Source: a virus. Taken from it: 30,797 nt of DNA. The stretch lies in IMG/VR virus record IMGVR_UViG_3300030331_003431, positions 1 to 30,797 of that record; one strand, 5' to 3'. Both the position numbers and the translations under genes were made by a program. Of this stretch, positions 23,276 to 30,050 are shown piece by piece. The notes beneath the pieces were generated by a model. That model was not told the origin of the DNA, searched no databases, and saw nothing but the letters and a program-made list of their open reading frames with translations. Positions within the stretch are counted from its first letter, which is position 1. Every line of letters begins with the position of its first letter.

Positions 23276-24811
23276 ATGAACGCAGAAAAATTTGCGGCAA
23301 TTTTCGATGGCCTGAAAAGTGCTTATGGAGTCTATCGTGTAGATCGTAAAAAAGCGAATGGTAAAAGCGTAGGTAAAGCTATGCTTATTCGTGAGGAACG
23401 AACCACGCGGCTTTGGGAAAAGCATTTAATTGGGGGTGGGGATGCGTTAGCAATCATTCCAATTAACGAAAACAATATGGTCAAGTGGGGTTGCTTAGAC
23501 GTAGATGAGTACCCCCTTGATCATAAATTGCTCGTTGAAAAAATTCGTCGTTTAAAAATACCTATGATTGTGTGTCGCTCTAAATCGGGTGGTGCTCATT
23601 GTTATGTTTTTGTGTCCGAATGGATGCCTGCCGGAGAAATGCAAGAAATTTTGCGTCACATGTCTAGTGCTATGGGAACAGGTGATGCTGAAATTTTTCC
23701 TAAACAAACGCAACTTTTTTTAGACCGTGGTGACGTAGGAAATTTTTTAAATGTACCTTACGATGACCATGAAAACGGGTTGCGTTATGCTATAAAAGAT
23801 GATGGGCAATCCGCAACTTTAGATGAATTTTTTGGGCTTTATGACAAGTATGTTCAAACTCCGGAACAACTTCATTCATGGGTGGCTGTTGAAGAAGATA
23901 CTATTGCAATTAAAGATGGTCCCCCTTGTCTTCAACACTTATGTAAACAAAAAATAAGTGAGGGAGGTAGAAACAACGGTCTTTTTAACCTTGGCGTTTA
24001 TTTACGCAAAGCTCATCCGGATAGTTGGGAAACTGAAATACAAAATTATAATATCAATTATCTACAGCCACCGTTACCTTTAAATGAAGTAATGGCCGTG
24101 GCTAAACAATTACAAAAATCCGATTACGCATATAAATGCAAAGACAAACCAATAGTTAATTACTGTAACAATGATTTATGTAGAACTAGAAAATTTGGCA
24201 TAGATGCCGCTGTGAGTGGCGCTACAGTGGCTAATTTAAGAAAATATGATAGTGACCCACCCGTGTGGTTTGTGGATGTAAATGGAGCACCTGTAGAGCT
24301 GGATACTGAAGGTTTAATGAACCAAACAAACTTTCAGCGGGCCTGTATAGATCAATTAAATCACATGCCTCGGTCTATGTCTAAGCAAGCGTGGGAGTCA
24401 CGAATCAATACGCTTCTTTCTGATATGCAAAAAACAGAAGGGAGTGTTGTAGAAGTATCCGAAGATGCTAGCACTAGCGGCGCTTTTTATGAGTTATTAG
24501 AAGAGTGGTGTACGGATATGCAAAAAGCTAAAGATCGAGAAGAAATTTTATTAAAAAGACCGTGGACAGATGAAGATGAAGGAATGATTTATTTTAGAAT
24601 TAGAGATCTTGAATCGCATTTAAAAAGAAATCAGTTTAAAGAATATAAGCCCCATAAAATAGCTCAAAGATTGCGCGACATAAGTGGTGAAGCTACCTCT
24701 ATTTCAATAAAAAATAAAGCTGTGCGTGTCTGGGCAATACCTTCTTTTGAAAATATAGAAGTAGATTTAGAAACACCTGATTTTGGAGAAAATAATGAGG
24801 CTCCCTTTTAA
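23276..24811 (+). CDS. TOTE/AEP-type primase (primase-polymerase)
   Basis: 511 aa. The N-terminal archaeo-eukaryotic primase core has motif I WGCLDVDEYP (metal ligands D75 and D77), motif II CRSKSGGAHCYVFVS (S104-H108), and a third acidic residue in AEIFPKQTQLF (E139), the order of the TOTE-type AEP domain. Such enzymes make primers from NTPs or dNTPs. A second domain (about 210-310) carries PPCLQHLC, RNNGLFNLGVYLRKAHPD, and YKC plus NYCNNDLC, with Cys at 218, 223, 288, 297 and 302, suggesting a metal or Fe-S site. The rest (310-511) is helical and ends GENNEAPF, an acidic Pro-Phe tip like the neighbouring SSB candidate. No helicase domain is fused. The ribosome site is weak. Confidence 0.75.
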   Translation: MNAEKFAAIFDGLKSAYGVYRVDRKKANGKSVGKAMLIREERTTRLWEKHLIGGGDALAIIPINENNMVKWGCLDVDEYPLDHKLLVEKIRRLKIPMIVCRSKSGGAHCYVFVSEWMPAGEMQEILRHMSSAMGTGDAEIFPKQTQLFLDRGDVGNFLNVPYDDHENGLRYAIKDDGQSATLDEFFGLYDKYVQTPEQLHSWVAVEEDTIAIKDGPPCLQHLCKQKISEGGRNNGLFNLGVYLRKAHPDSWETEIQNYNINYLQPPLPLNEVMAVAKQLQKSDYAYKCKDKPIVNYCNNDLCRTRKFGIDAAVSGATVANLRKYDSDPPVWFVDVNGAPVELDTEGLMNQTNFQRACIDQLNHMPRSMSKQAWESRINTLLSDMQKTEGSVVEVSEDASTSGAFYELLEEWCTDMQKAKDREEILLKRPWTDEDEGMIYFRIRDLESHLKRNQFKEYKPHKIAQRLRDISGEATSISIKNKAVRVWAIPSFENIEVDLETPDFGENNEAPF

Positions 24812-24915
24812 TGGCAAAAATTATAATAGAGTTAGATACAACGGAAGATGAAGAAATAGTTAAGTTATTGCAAGATTTAATTACGTTATTAGAGCATGAA
24901 AAAGATAGTAAATAA
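24811..24915 (+). CDS. 34-aa acidic mini-protein
   Basis: ATG 24811 overlaps the primase stop by one base (TAATG), with GAGG ten bases ahead. The product (MAKIIIELDTTEDEEIVKLL, then a short helix to EHEKDSK) reads as one beta strand followed by an amphipathic helix. The coupled start and coding-like composition support it, but it is short and its function is unknown. It overlaps the next mini-gene by 20 bases. Confidence 0.5.
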   Translation: MAKIIIELDTTEDEEIVKLLQDLITLLEHEKDSK

Positions 24916-25015
24916 ACTAAAAACATATTTTATTTTGTGGATTATTTTTATAGTTTTTTTAACATTGTTAAACGGCTATTTGATAGGGCTTTTGATTTGG
25001 CATTTAATGAACTAA
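24896..25015 (+). CDS. 39-aa single-pass membrane mini-protein
   Basis: ATG 24896 to TAA 25013-25015. It has a basic N-terminus (MKKIVNKLKT) followed by YFILWIIFIVFLTLLNGYLI and a further hydrophobic run, GLLIWHLMN. A positively charged head and about 27 hydrophobic residues make a convincing membrane segment; a random AT-rich frame would seldom give this layout, although Phe/Leu/Ile codons are favoured by AT bias. The ribosome site is weak (TTAGAG). The role is unknown; small phage membrane peptides include holins and superinfection or host-takeover factors. Confidence 0.5.
   Translation: MKKIVNKLKTYFILWIIFIVFLTLLNGYLIGLLIWHLMN
24980..25008 (+). promoter_or_regulatory. Promoter candidate ahead of a structured leader
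   Basis: TTGATA (24980-24985), 17-bp spacer, TTTAAT (25003-25008): five of six consensus bases in each box at ideal spacing. It lies inside the end of the 39-aa gene. The expected start near 25015 falls just ahead of the inverted repeat at 25020-25059, so the two features support each other. AT richness raises the chance of coincidence. Confidence 0.45.
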
Positions 25016-25019
25016 AAGA

Positions 25020-25059
25020 GATACTTTTTTAAAAAGCAACCCTTTAGGGTAAAAGTATC
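25020..25059 (+). promoter_or_regulatory. Structured 5' leader: 9-bp stem stacked on a hairpin
   Basis: GATACTTTT (25020-25028) pairs perfectly with AAAAGTATC (25051-25059). Inside, ACCC-TTTA-GGGT (25039-25050) forms a hairpin directly abutting the 3' arm, leaving a 10-base bulge on the 5' side. The ribosome site AAAGGA starts right after the 3' arm. No U-run follows, so it is not a terminator. It may control translation of the 85-aa gene or protect the mRNA end, or at DNA level be an operator. It fills the largest gene-poor spot of the replication module. Confidence 0.5.
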
Positions 25060-25071
25060 AAAGGAAAAAAC

Positions 25072-25329
25072 ATGAAAACAGCAGACGGATTCGACGAAGC
25101 GATTGTTGGAATTGTCCGGCAATTTAACCAACCTACCAAAGTGGTATATGACTACGGTAAGTGCTTGAAAATACTTGAAAAACGCGACGGCATGACATCG
25201 GAAGAAGCGATAGAATATATGGAATTTAACGTGGTTGGCGCTTATGTGGGCGAAGATACCCCAGCTTGGCTGATATCCGGCGACAAAGAGTCGATAAAGT
25301 ATTATGTGGAAGAAGAGGCTGGAGGATAA
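25072..25329 (+). CDS. Conserved 85-aa protein of unknown function
   Basis: 85 aa: FDEAIVGIVRQFNQPTKVVY, then DYGKCLKILEKRDGMTSEEA, EYMEFNVVGAYVGEDTPAWL. I recognise this pattern (bipartite helix, RDGM-EEA, EFNVxGAxVGE-TP) as a widespread small protein of phages and bacterial genomes with no assigned function. A good AAAGGA site follows a structured leader and promoter candidate, suggesting separate control from the primase operon. Base composition is more GC-balanced than the flanking structural genes. It is followed after 14 bases by the methyltransferase gene. Confidence 0.75.
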   Translation: MKTADGFDEAIVGIVRQFNQPTKVVYDYGKCLKILEKRDGMTSEEAIEYMEFNVVGAYVGEDTPAWLISGDKESIKYYVEEEAGG

Positions 25330-25343
25330 AAAGGAGTGGAGAA

Positions 25344-25811
25344 ATGGCAAAAAAATCGGTTCACTTTAGTAGTGAAAAAGATGATTGGGGTACTCCAACA
25401 GTTTTTTTTGATCAAATGGAGCGTCGTTTTCAAGGATTTGATAGGGATGTATGTGCCTCTGACCAAAATGCAAAATGTAAAAATTATTGGACAAAAGAAG
25501 ATGATGCTTTATCGAAAACATGGACTGGATACTGTTGGATGAACCCACCTTACGGTAGACAAATTGGAAAGTGGGTAAAGAAAGCCTACGAGTCGGCGGA
25601 CAGCGGAGAGGCCACAGTAGTGTGTTTATTACCGTCACGAACGGATACTAAATGGTGGCACGATTATGTCATGCGGGCGGACACCGTGTGGTTTATCAAA
25701 GGACGTTTGAAGTTTGAGGGTGCACGAAACTCGGCACCTTTTCCTAGTGCAGTAGCCGTATTTGGAAATTATCCGTGTTATCAGTGGGGTAAATTTAGTT
25801 ACAATGTTTAG
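25344..25811 (+). CDS. dam: Phage-type DNA N6-adenine methyltransferase
   Basis: 155 aa. HFSSEKDDWGTPTVFFDQME, then FDRDVCASDQNAKCKNYWTK, CWMNPPYGRQIGKWVKKAYE and FIKGRLKFEGARNSAPFPSA follow the short phage Dam-like family (pfam Dam). MNPPYG (NPPY at 67-70) is the catalytic motif of adenine-N6 methyltransferases; GRLKF-G is another family mark. The usual role is self-marking of phage DNA against restriction or timing of packaging; the target site cannot be read from sequence. ATG 25344 has AAGGAG seven bases ahead. It overlaps the helicase gene by eight bases. No partner restriction enzyme is seen. Confidence 0.85.
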   Translation: MAKKSVHFSSEKDDWGTPTVFFDQMERRFQGFDRDVCASDQNAKCKNYWTKEDDALSKTWTGYCWMNPPYGRQIGKWVKKAYESADSGEATVVCLLPSRTDTKWWHDYVMRADTVWFIKGRLKFEGARNSAPFPSAVAVFGNYPCYQWGKFSYNV

Positions 25812-27318
25812 GATTTTCGGACCTCCGGGTTGCGGTAAAACAACAACTTTATTAAACATGGTAGATAAATATCTTGCCGATGGAATACAGTCAAATGAAA
25901 TAGGTTTTTTTGCGTTTAGTCGTAAAGCAGCAAAAGAAGCTAAAGAAAGAGCGGCTATCCGCTTTAACTTAGACCCCGACAAAGATTTAATGTATTTTAG
26001 GACTTTACATTCTTTTGCATATCGAATGATTGGGTTAAAAGATAGTCAGTTAATGAAAAACGAACATTTTAGAGATTTATCTAAGCATATAGGTATCAAT
26101 TTAACTACAATAAAACCATCAGGTCAGGTAGAGGATAGTGAATTATCGAGTTCAATTAGTGATCATCCTATTTTATCTTTAATAAATTTATCTCGTTTGA
26201 AAAAAATTTCTTTACGTCAAGAGTATGATAAATCAGAATTGATGCACACTTGGACGGAAGTAAGCTATGCCGATAGATGTTACAAAAAATATAAAGAAGT
26301 TAATGGTTTAGTTGATTATACGGACATGTTGAGTATATTTTCAGAATCTGCCGAAAAGTTTTGCCCTAAATTTAAAGTAGCATTCATGGACGAAGCACAG
26401 GATTTATGTGCATTACAATGGGATATAGCTCACGCTATTGAATTAAAAAGCGATAAAATGTATGTAGCCGGTGACGATGATCAAGCTATTTATAGGTGGT
26501 CTGGGGCAGATCCTGATTATTTAATTCATTTAGAAGGGGGTAGCGAAACATTGTCCCAGTCGTATCGTATTCCAGCACAAGTGCATAATGTAGCGGAAAA
26601 AATAGTAAACCGTATTTCCCACCGATTTTCAAAAAAATATTTGCCTCGAAAAGAAAAGGGATCTGTACAACGTGTGTTTCGTGCAGGGGAATTAGACATG
26701 TCCGAAGGAACTTGGTTGGTTTTAGCACAAGCACGGTACATGCTATACCCCATTGAAGATGAATTAAAAAACTCTGGTTATCTTTTTGAAAAACTTAATG
26801 GTTATCGATCAATACCTGAAAAGTTATCTGAAGCCGTTAATGGTTGGGAACAGTTACGAAAAGGTGAAAGTGTTTCACTTGCCACGGCTCAAACTATATA
26901 TTCGTACATGTCTGGAAATGGTGTCAAAATAGCTCGTGGGTTTAAGAAAATTAAAGGTTTAGAAGAAGAAATGTATACTTTAAATCGTTTGCAAAAAGAA
27001 CATGGCTTGCTTATAGGCGAGGATATTATTTGGCACGAGGCGATGGATAAGTTACCGCAAGCTGACCGCGCGTATGTTGTAGCTTTATTACGACGCGGTG
27101 AAAAGTTTAATGCCAAGCCCCGTATCAAAGTCAGCACGATCCATCAAGCGAAGGGGGGCGAAGCGGATAACGTAGTTTTGCACACAGATCTTTCGGCCGC
27201 CGCCGCACGAATACAAAATGATGATACACATCGTGTATTTTATGTTGCCGTAACACGAACCAGAAAAAATCTGTATCTCGTTGAACCGGAAGACATATCA
27301 AGGAGTTATACTATATGA
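25804..27318 (+). CDS. UvrD/Rep-like superfamily 1 DNA helicase
   Basis: 504 aa. Motifs in order: IFGPPGCGKTTT (Walker A, residues 6-13), FRTLHSFAYR (Ia-like), FMDEAQDL (motif II, DEAQD 196-200), VAGDDDQAIYRWSGAD (III), LSQSYRIP (IV), VSTIHQAKGGEADNVVL (V), HRVFYVAVTRTRKNLYLV (VI). This is the UvrD/PcrA/Rep set, a 3'-5' ssDNA translocase. It is about 200 residues shorter than bacterial UvrD, so accessory subdomains 1B/2B are reduced. The start at 25804 puts Walker A directly at the N-terminus. Lying between Dam and PolA and with no DnaB-type enzyme seen, it could be the fork helicase, which is inference. It overlaps PolA by four bases. Confidence 0.85.
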   Translation: MFRIFGPPGCGKTTTLLNMVDKYLADGIQSNEIGFFAFSRKAAKEAKERAAIRFNLDPDKDLMYFRTLHSFAYRMIGLKDSQLMKNEHFRDLSKHIGINLTTIKPSGQVEDSELSSSISDHPILSLINLSRLKKISLRQEYDKSELMHTWTEVSYADRCYKKYKEVNGLVDYTDMLSIFSESAEKFCPKFKVAFMDEAQDLCALQWDIAHAIELKSDKMYVAGDDDQAIYRWSGADPDYLIHLEGGSETLSQSYRIPAQVHNVAEKIVNRISHRFSKKYLPRKEKGSVQRVFRAGELDMSEGTWLVLAQARYMLYPIEDELKNSGYLFEKLNGYRSIPEKLSEAVNGWEQLRKGESVSLATAQTIYSYMSGNGVKIARGFKKIKGLEEEMYTLNRLQKEHGLLIGEDIIWHEAMDKLPQADRAYVVALLRRGEKFNAKPRIKVSTIHQAKGGEADNVVLHTDLSAAAARIQNDDTHRVFYVAVTRTRKNLYLVEPEDISRSYTI

Positions 27319-29213
27319 CTGGAAAATTACAACTAGCTATGTTTACACCAAGCTCTGAATGGATACCTCCACAGGATTTACCCGATTTATCCGGAGAAAA
27401 AGAAATTGCTATCGATCTTGAAACATGCGACCCGCATCTTAAAACCAAAGGCCCCGGTTGGGCAACTAATAGTGGTGAAGTAGTGGGCTTTGCTGTGCAT
27501 GTCCATAATTGGACAGGGTATGTTCCAATTAGACACTTAGGTGGTGGAAATCTTGATGAGCGAATCGTAAAAAAATGGCTAAAAAAAATATGTAGCGGAT
27601 CTGGCGATAAGATATTCCATAACGCGCAATATGACGTAGGATGGCTTCGTCAATATGGCATCCAAGTGAATGGCCGTATTGTTGATACAATGCTCACCGC
27701 CAGCTTAATTGACGAAAATCGTTTTTCTTATTCTTTAAATGCTCTTTGCTATGATTATTTAGGGCAAACTAAAAGTGAAAAAACTTTAATAGAAGCAGCA
27801 CAGGATTTTGGGGTAGACCCTAAAGCAGAGCTTTGGAAATTGCCTTCTCAATTTGTAGGGCCTTATGCTGAAGCGGACGCAAGGTTAGCTTACGAATTAT
27901 GGCAACATTTTAAAGTAGTTTTAAACAGAGAAGATTTATGGTCAATATGGGAACTTGAAACTAAGCTGTTGCCTTGTTTATTAGAAATGACGTGGCGCGG
28001 CATTCGTGTCGATGTGGATCGTGCGGAAAAAACTAAACAAACGTTACTGAAAAAAGAAAAAGAAGCGTTGAAAAAAATTAAAAAGATTGTCGGTAAGGAC
28101 ATCGAGATTTGGGCCGCACAGTCTTTAGCTGAAGCGTTTGATAAAGTGGGTATTAAATATCCAAAAACTGAAAAAGGTAGTCCTAGTTTTAAGAAGACTT
28201 TCCTGACTGAACATCCACATGAGTTACCTAAACTTATTGTTCGTGCTCGTGCGTTAAATAAAACTCATTCTACTTTTATTACAAATGTTATGAAATTTAT
28301 GAATAAAGGTCGTATTCATTCCCACATCAATCAGATCCGCTCTGACGATGGTGGCACCGTATCAGGAAGAATTTCAATGCAAAACCCTAACCTTCAACAA
28401 GTACCTGCAAGAGATCCCGAACTAGGGCCTATGATTCGTAGTCTATTTTTACCTGAAGAAGATGAACTATGGGCTAGTATTGATTATTCGCAACAGGAAC
28501 CACGAGTCTTGGTACATTACGCTAAAGCTTATGGTGATTCTAAAAATATTCAATTAGCCGGTGTAGAAGAGTTTGTTGAGGGATATCGTAACAACCCTGA
28601 TATGGATTTTCACACAATGGTGGCAGAAATGGCGGACATTCCACGAAAACAGGCCAAGGTAATTAACCTTGCCATGATGTACGGCATGGGTGTGAACAAA
28701 CTAGCTGACCAGTTAGACATCGAAAAAGAAGAAGCCCGTGCCTTAACCAAACAATATCACGAGCGCGTTCCGTTTGTGCGCCAGTTAATGCAAGGCGTGA
28801 GCCGCCGGCTGGACGACCCTCGGAGCAGTGGTTCAATTCGCAGTTTGAAGGGGCGCAAATGCCGCTTCGATCTCTGGGAACCTGATTCATTTGATATGCA
28901 CAAGGCCATGAGTAAAGAAGAAGCTTTGGCAGAATACGGGCCTACTACGCGCTTGAAACGTGCTTACACTTATAAAGCGCTTAATCGACTCATACAATCT
29001 AGTAGCGCGGATATGACAAAAATGGCAATGGTAGAAAGCTTTGAGGCTGGCTTTGTACCGCTGTTACAGGTTCACGATGAATTAGCCTTTAGCGTGAAAG
29101 ATGAAGCACAAGCCTTGGAACACGCTTCACGGATGGAAAAAGCTATCGAATTATCTGTTCCCAATAAATGCGACGTAGAAATAGGTAAATCGTGGGGCGA
29201 AAGTCTATCGTAA
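27315..29213 (+). CDS. polA: Family A DNA polymerase with 3'-5' exonuclease
   Basis: 632 aa. Exonuclease: IAIDLET (D34, E36), HNAQYD (D107), YAEADARL (Y184, D188), all metal ligands present. Polymerase: SGRISMQNPNLQQVPARD, motif A SIDYSQQEPRVL (D390), motif B RKQAKVINLAMMYGMG, motif C QVHDEL (D588). There is no 5' nuclease domain, usual for phage PolA. The residue matching E. coli Phe762 is Leu452; in marine phage PolA this position has been linked to polymerisation speed, fidelity and lifestyle. AAGGAG precedes the ATG, which overlaps the helicase stop. A GC-rich patch covers about 28761-28870. It is the phage replicase. Confidence 0.92.
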   Translation: MTGKLQLAMFTPSSEWIPPQDLPDLSGEKEIAIDLETCDPHLKTKGPGWATNSGEVVGFAVHVHNWTGYVPIRHLGGGNLDERIVKKWLKKICSGSGDKIFHNAQYDVGWLRQYGIQVNGRIVDTMLTASLIDENRFSYSLNALCYDYLGQTKSEKTLIEAAQDFGVDPKAELWKLPSQFVGPYAEADARLAYELWQHFKVVLNREDLWSIWELETKLLPCLLEMTWRGIRVDVDRAEKTKQTLLKKEKEALKKIKKIVGKDIEIWAAQSLAEAFDKVGIKYPKTEKGSPSFKKTFLTEHPHELPKLIVRARALNKTHSTFITNVMKFMNKGRIHSHINQIRSDDGGTVSGRISMQNPNLQQVPARDPELGPMIRSLFLPEEDELWASIDYSQQEPRVLVHYAKAYGDSKNIQLAGVEEFVEGYRNNPDMDFHTMVAEMADIPRKQAKVINLAMMYGMGVNKLADQLDIEKEEARALTKQYHERVPFVRQLMQGVSRRLDDPRSSGSIRSLKGRKCRFDLWEPDSFDMHKAMSKEEALAEYGPTTRLKRAYTYKALNRLIQSSSADMTKMAMVESFEAGFVPLLQVHDELAFSVKDEAQALEHASRMEKAIELSVPNKCDVEIGKSWGESLS

Positions 29214-29215
29214 AG

Positions 29216-29244
29216 TTGCATAACTATGCGATAAACTTTATAAT
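29216..29244 (+). promoter_or_regulatory. Near-consensus sigma70-type promoter before the RHH gene
   Basis: TTGCAT (29216-29221), 17-bp spacer, TATAAT (29239-29244), two bases after the PolA stop. It is one of the strongest promoter matches in the window, ahead of a good AGGAGG ribosome site. Palindromes overlap both boxes. Confidence 0.7.
29218..29229. promoter_or_regulatory. Operator candidate: GCATA-AC-TATGC
   Basis: A perfect 5-bp inverted repeat with a 2-bp centre overlapping the -35 box. A second repeat, AACTT (29234-29238) and AAGTT (29247-29251), brackets the -10. Ribbon-helix-helix dimers bind short symmetric sites, so autoregulation by the gene downstream is a fair inference. Confidence 0.4.
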
Positions 29245-29271
29245 TTAAGTTAATTAAATAGGAGGTTTTTT

Positions 29272-29496
29272 ATGGACACCTTGAGGTGGAAAAGCATACT
29301 GGTTCCGCGAGAAGTTTATGAAGAAATACGAGCAATTTCAAGCATTGAAAATCGTTCCATAGGAGGACAATTACGCACGATTTTTGATTTTTGGAAAAGT
29401 GAAATTTTAAGTGAAGAGGACAAAGTATATGTCAAAGCGAGAATTGAAAAGTTACAAAAACAATATAATCAACAAGCTTCAGAAACAAGCAAATAA
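29272..29496 (+). CDS. Ribbon-helix-helix (Arc/CopG-like) regulator
   Basis: 74 aa. Residues 5-42 fit the RHH fold: a short beta strand (RWKSILVPRE), helix A (EVYEEIRAISSIE), the turn NRSIGGQ, and helix B (LRTIFDFWKSEIL). RHH dimers insert the paired strand into the DNA major groove. The C-terminal 30 residues are a charged helix (EDKVYVKARIEKLQKQYNQQ). AGGAGG stands about eight bases ahead of the ATG. Preceded by a strong promoter with palindromes and followed by an overlapping small gene, it looks like an early phage repressor or the antitoxin-like half of a pair. The partner is uncertain. Confidence 0.65.
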   Translation: MDTLRWKSILVPREVYEEIRAISSIENRSIGGQLRTIFDFWKSEILSEEDKVYVKARIEKLQKQYNQQASETSK

Positions 29497-29635
29497 AGTT
29501 TCGACCAGTCTAGAAAAAAATGGCTCGGTGTACAAAACCGATTTAGAAAAATTAACTTTACTAATTAAACTTTATAGTGAAAAAAAACATAACGACGATG
29601 ACAAATCTTTTTGGGCCTTGCAAAACATTAGTTAA
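29429..29635 (+). CDS. 68-aa basic helical protein overlapping the RHH gene
   Basis: ATG 29429 in the +1 frame, with GAGGA about eight bases ahead, overlaps the RHH gene by 68 bases and runs 139 bases beyond it. The product is Lys-rich (MSKRELKSYKNNIINKLQKQ, then VYKTDLEKLTLLIKLYSEKK) and mostly helical. The internal ribosome site and the continuing open frame support it. The overlap resembles coupled two-gene regulator cassettes. A +1 frameshift fusion to the RHH protein is an alternative. Function unknown. Confidence 0.55.
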   Translation: MSKRELKSYKNNIINKLQKQANKVSTSLEKNGSVYKTDLEKLTLLIKLYSEKKHNDDDKSFWALQNIS

Positions 29636-29774
29636 ACATTTCACTTAATTTTTTTTCAATTTTTTTAATTTCATTTTCTAACAAAATTTTTTCTTTTAAT
29701 TTTTCCTCTAATTTTGTTTTAAGTTGTTTTTCCAAAAGATCAACTTTATTCATAATGTATACATCAACGTCCAT
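29628..29774 (-). CDS. 48-aa coiled-coil mini-protein, minus strand
   Basis: ATG 29774 to TAA ending at 29628, with AAGGGG about eight bases ahead of the ATG. The product starts MDVDVYIMNKVDLLEKQLKT and continues as Leu/Lys/Glu heptads to KKLSEMFN, a near-ideal short coiled coil. Its stop overlaps the plus-strand 68-aa gene by eight bases in convergent order. It follows the 58-aa membrane-protein gene after 39 bases, so the two probably share a transcript. Poly-A/poly-T richness of the DNA could mimic a Lys/Leu coil, so some doubt remains. Confidence 0.5.
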   Translation of the reverse strand: MDVDVYIMNKVDLLEKQLKTKLEEKLKEKILLENEIKKIEKKLSEMFN

Positions 29775-29813
29775 TCGTGTTCCCCTTTTTTAAGGTAAGT
29801 AAATCCTAATCAA

Positions 29814-29990
29814 TTAACAAACATTGTTGTAGGTAAAAATGCTTATGGTAAAAATAAAAATTCCTACGCCAATTAACTGGACTTTAAATTTAGTTTTTTG
29901 ATTGTTGTGAGACCACTCATCCCGAATAAAATCAATGCTGTTTAATTTAGCTGATGGAATAGTTTGATTTATTTTTTTTCTTAACTTCAT
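29814..29990 (-). CDS. 58-aa protein with C-terminal membrane segment, minus strand
   Basis: The frame is open from an ATG at 30086 (90 aa), but the ATG at 29990 is preferred: GGAGA lies seven bases ahead, whereas the upstream ATG has only GGAG 14 bases away. The product: basic head (MKLRKKINQTIPS), middle FIRDEWSHNNQKTKF, then the hydrophobic segment VQLIGVGIFIFTISIF and a short end. It is predicted to insert in a membrane with one pass. It reads opposite to the RHH operon, and the AT-rich region upstream carries promoter-like boxes. Function unknown. Confidence 0.5.
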   Translation of the reverse strand: MKLRKKINQTIPSAKLNSIDFIRDEWSHNNQKTKFKVQLIGVGIFIFTISIFTYNNVC

Positions 29991-30017
29991 TAAACGATCT
30001 CCAAAATAATATAATTT

Positions 30018-30047
30018 AGTATATTCAAAGCTATCAAAAAATGATAA
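30018..30047 (-). promoter_or_regulatory. Promoter candidate for the minus-strand mini-genes
   Basis: On the minus strand TTATCA (30047-30042), 18-bp spacer, TATACT (30023-30018) would start transcripts near 30011, about 20 bases before the ATG at 29990. A second pair, TTGATA (30037-30032) and TATATT (30013-30008), overlaps it but would start inside the ribosome site. Confidence 0.35.
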
Positions 30048-30050
30048 GCT
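30029..30050. promoter_or_regulatory. Imperfect inverted repeat over the minus-strand promoter
   Basis: AGCTATCA (30029-30036) faces TGATAAGCT (30042-30050), complementary except for one extra base, around a run of A. It covers the -35 of the minus-strand promoter and is a possible operator. Confidence 0.4.

Noticed and set aside
25266-25343. Upstream extension of the methyltransferase gene
   Set aside because: It overlaps the 85-aa gene; the family N-terminus and AAGGAG site point to ATG 25344.
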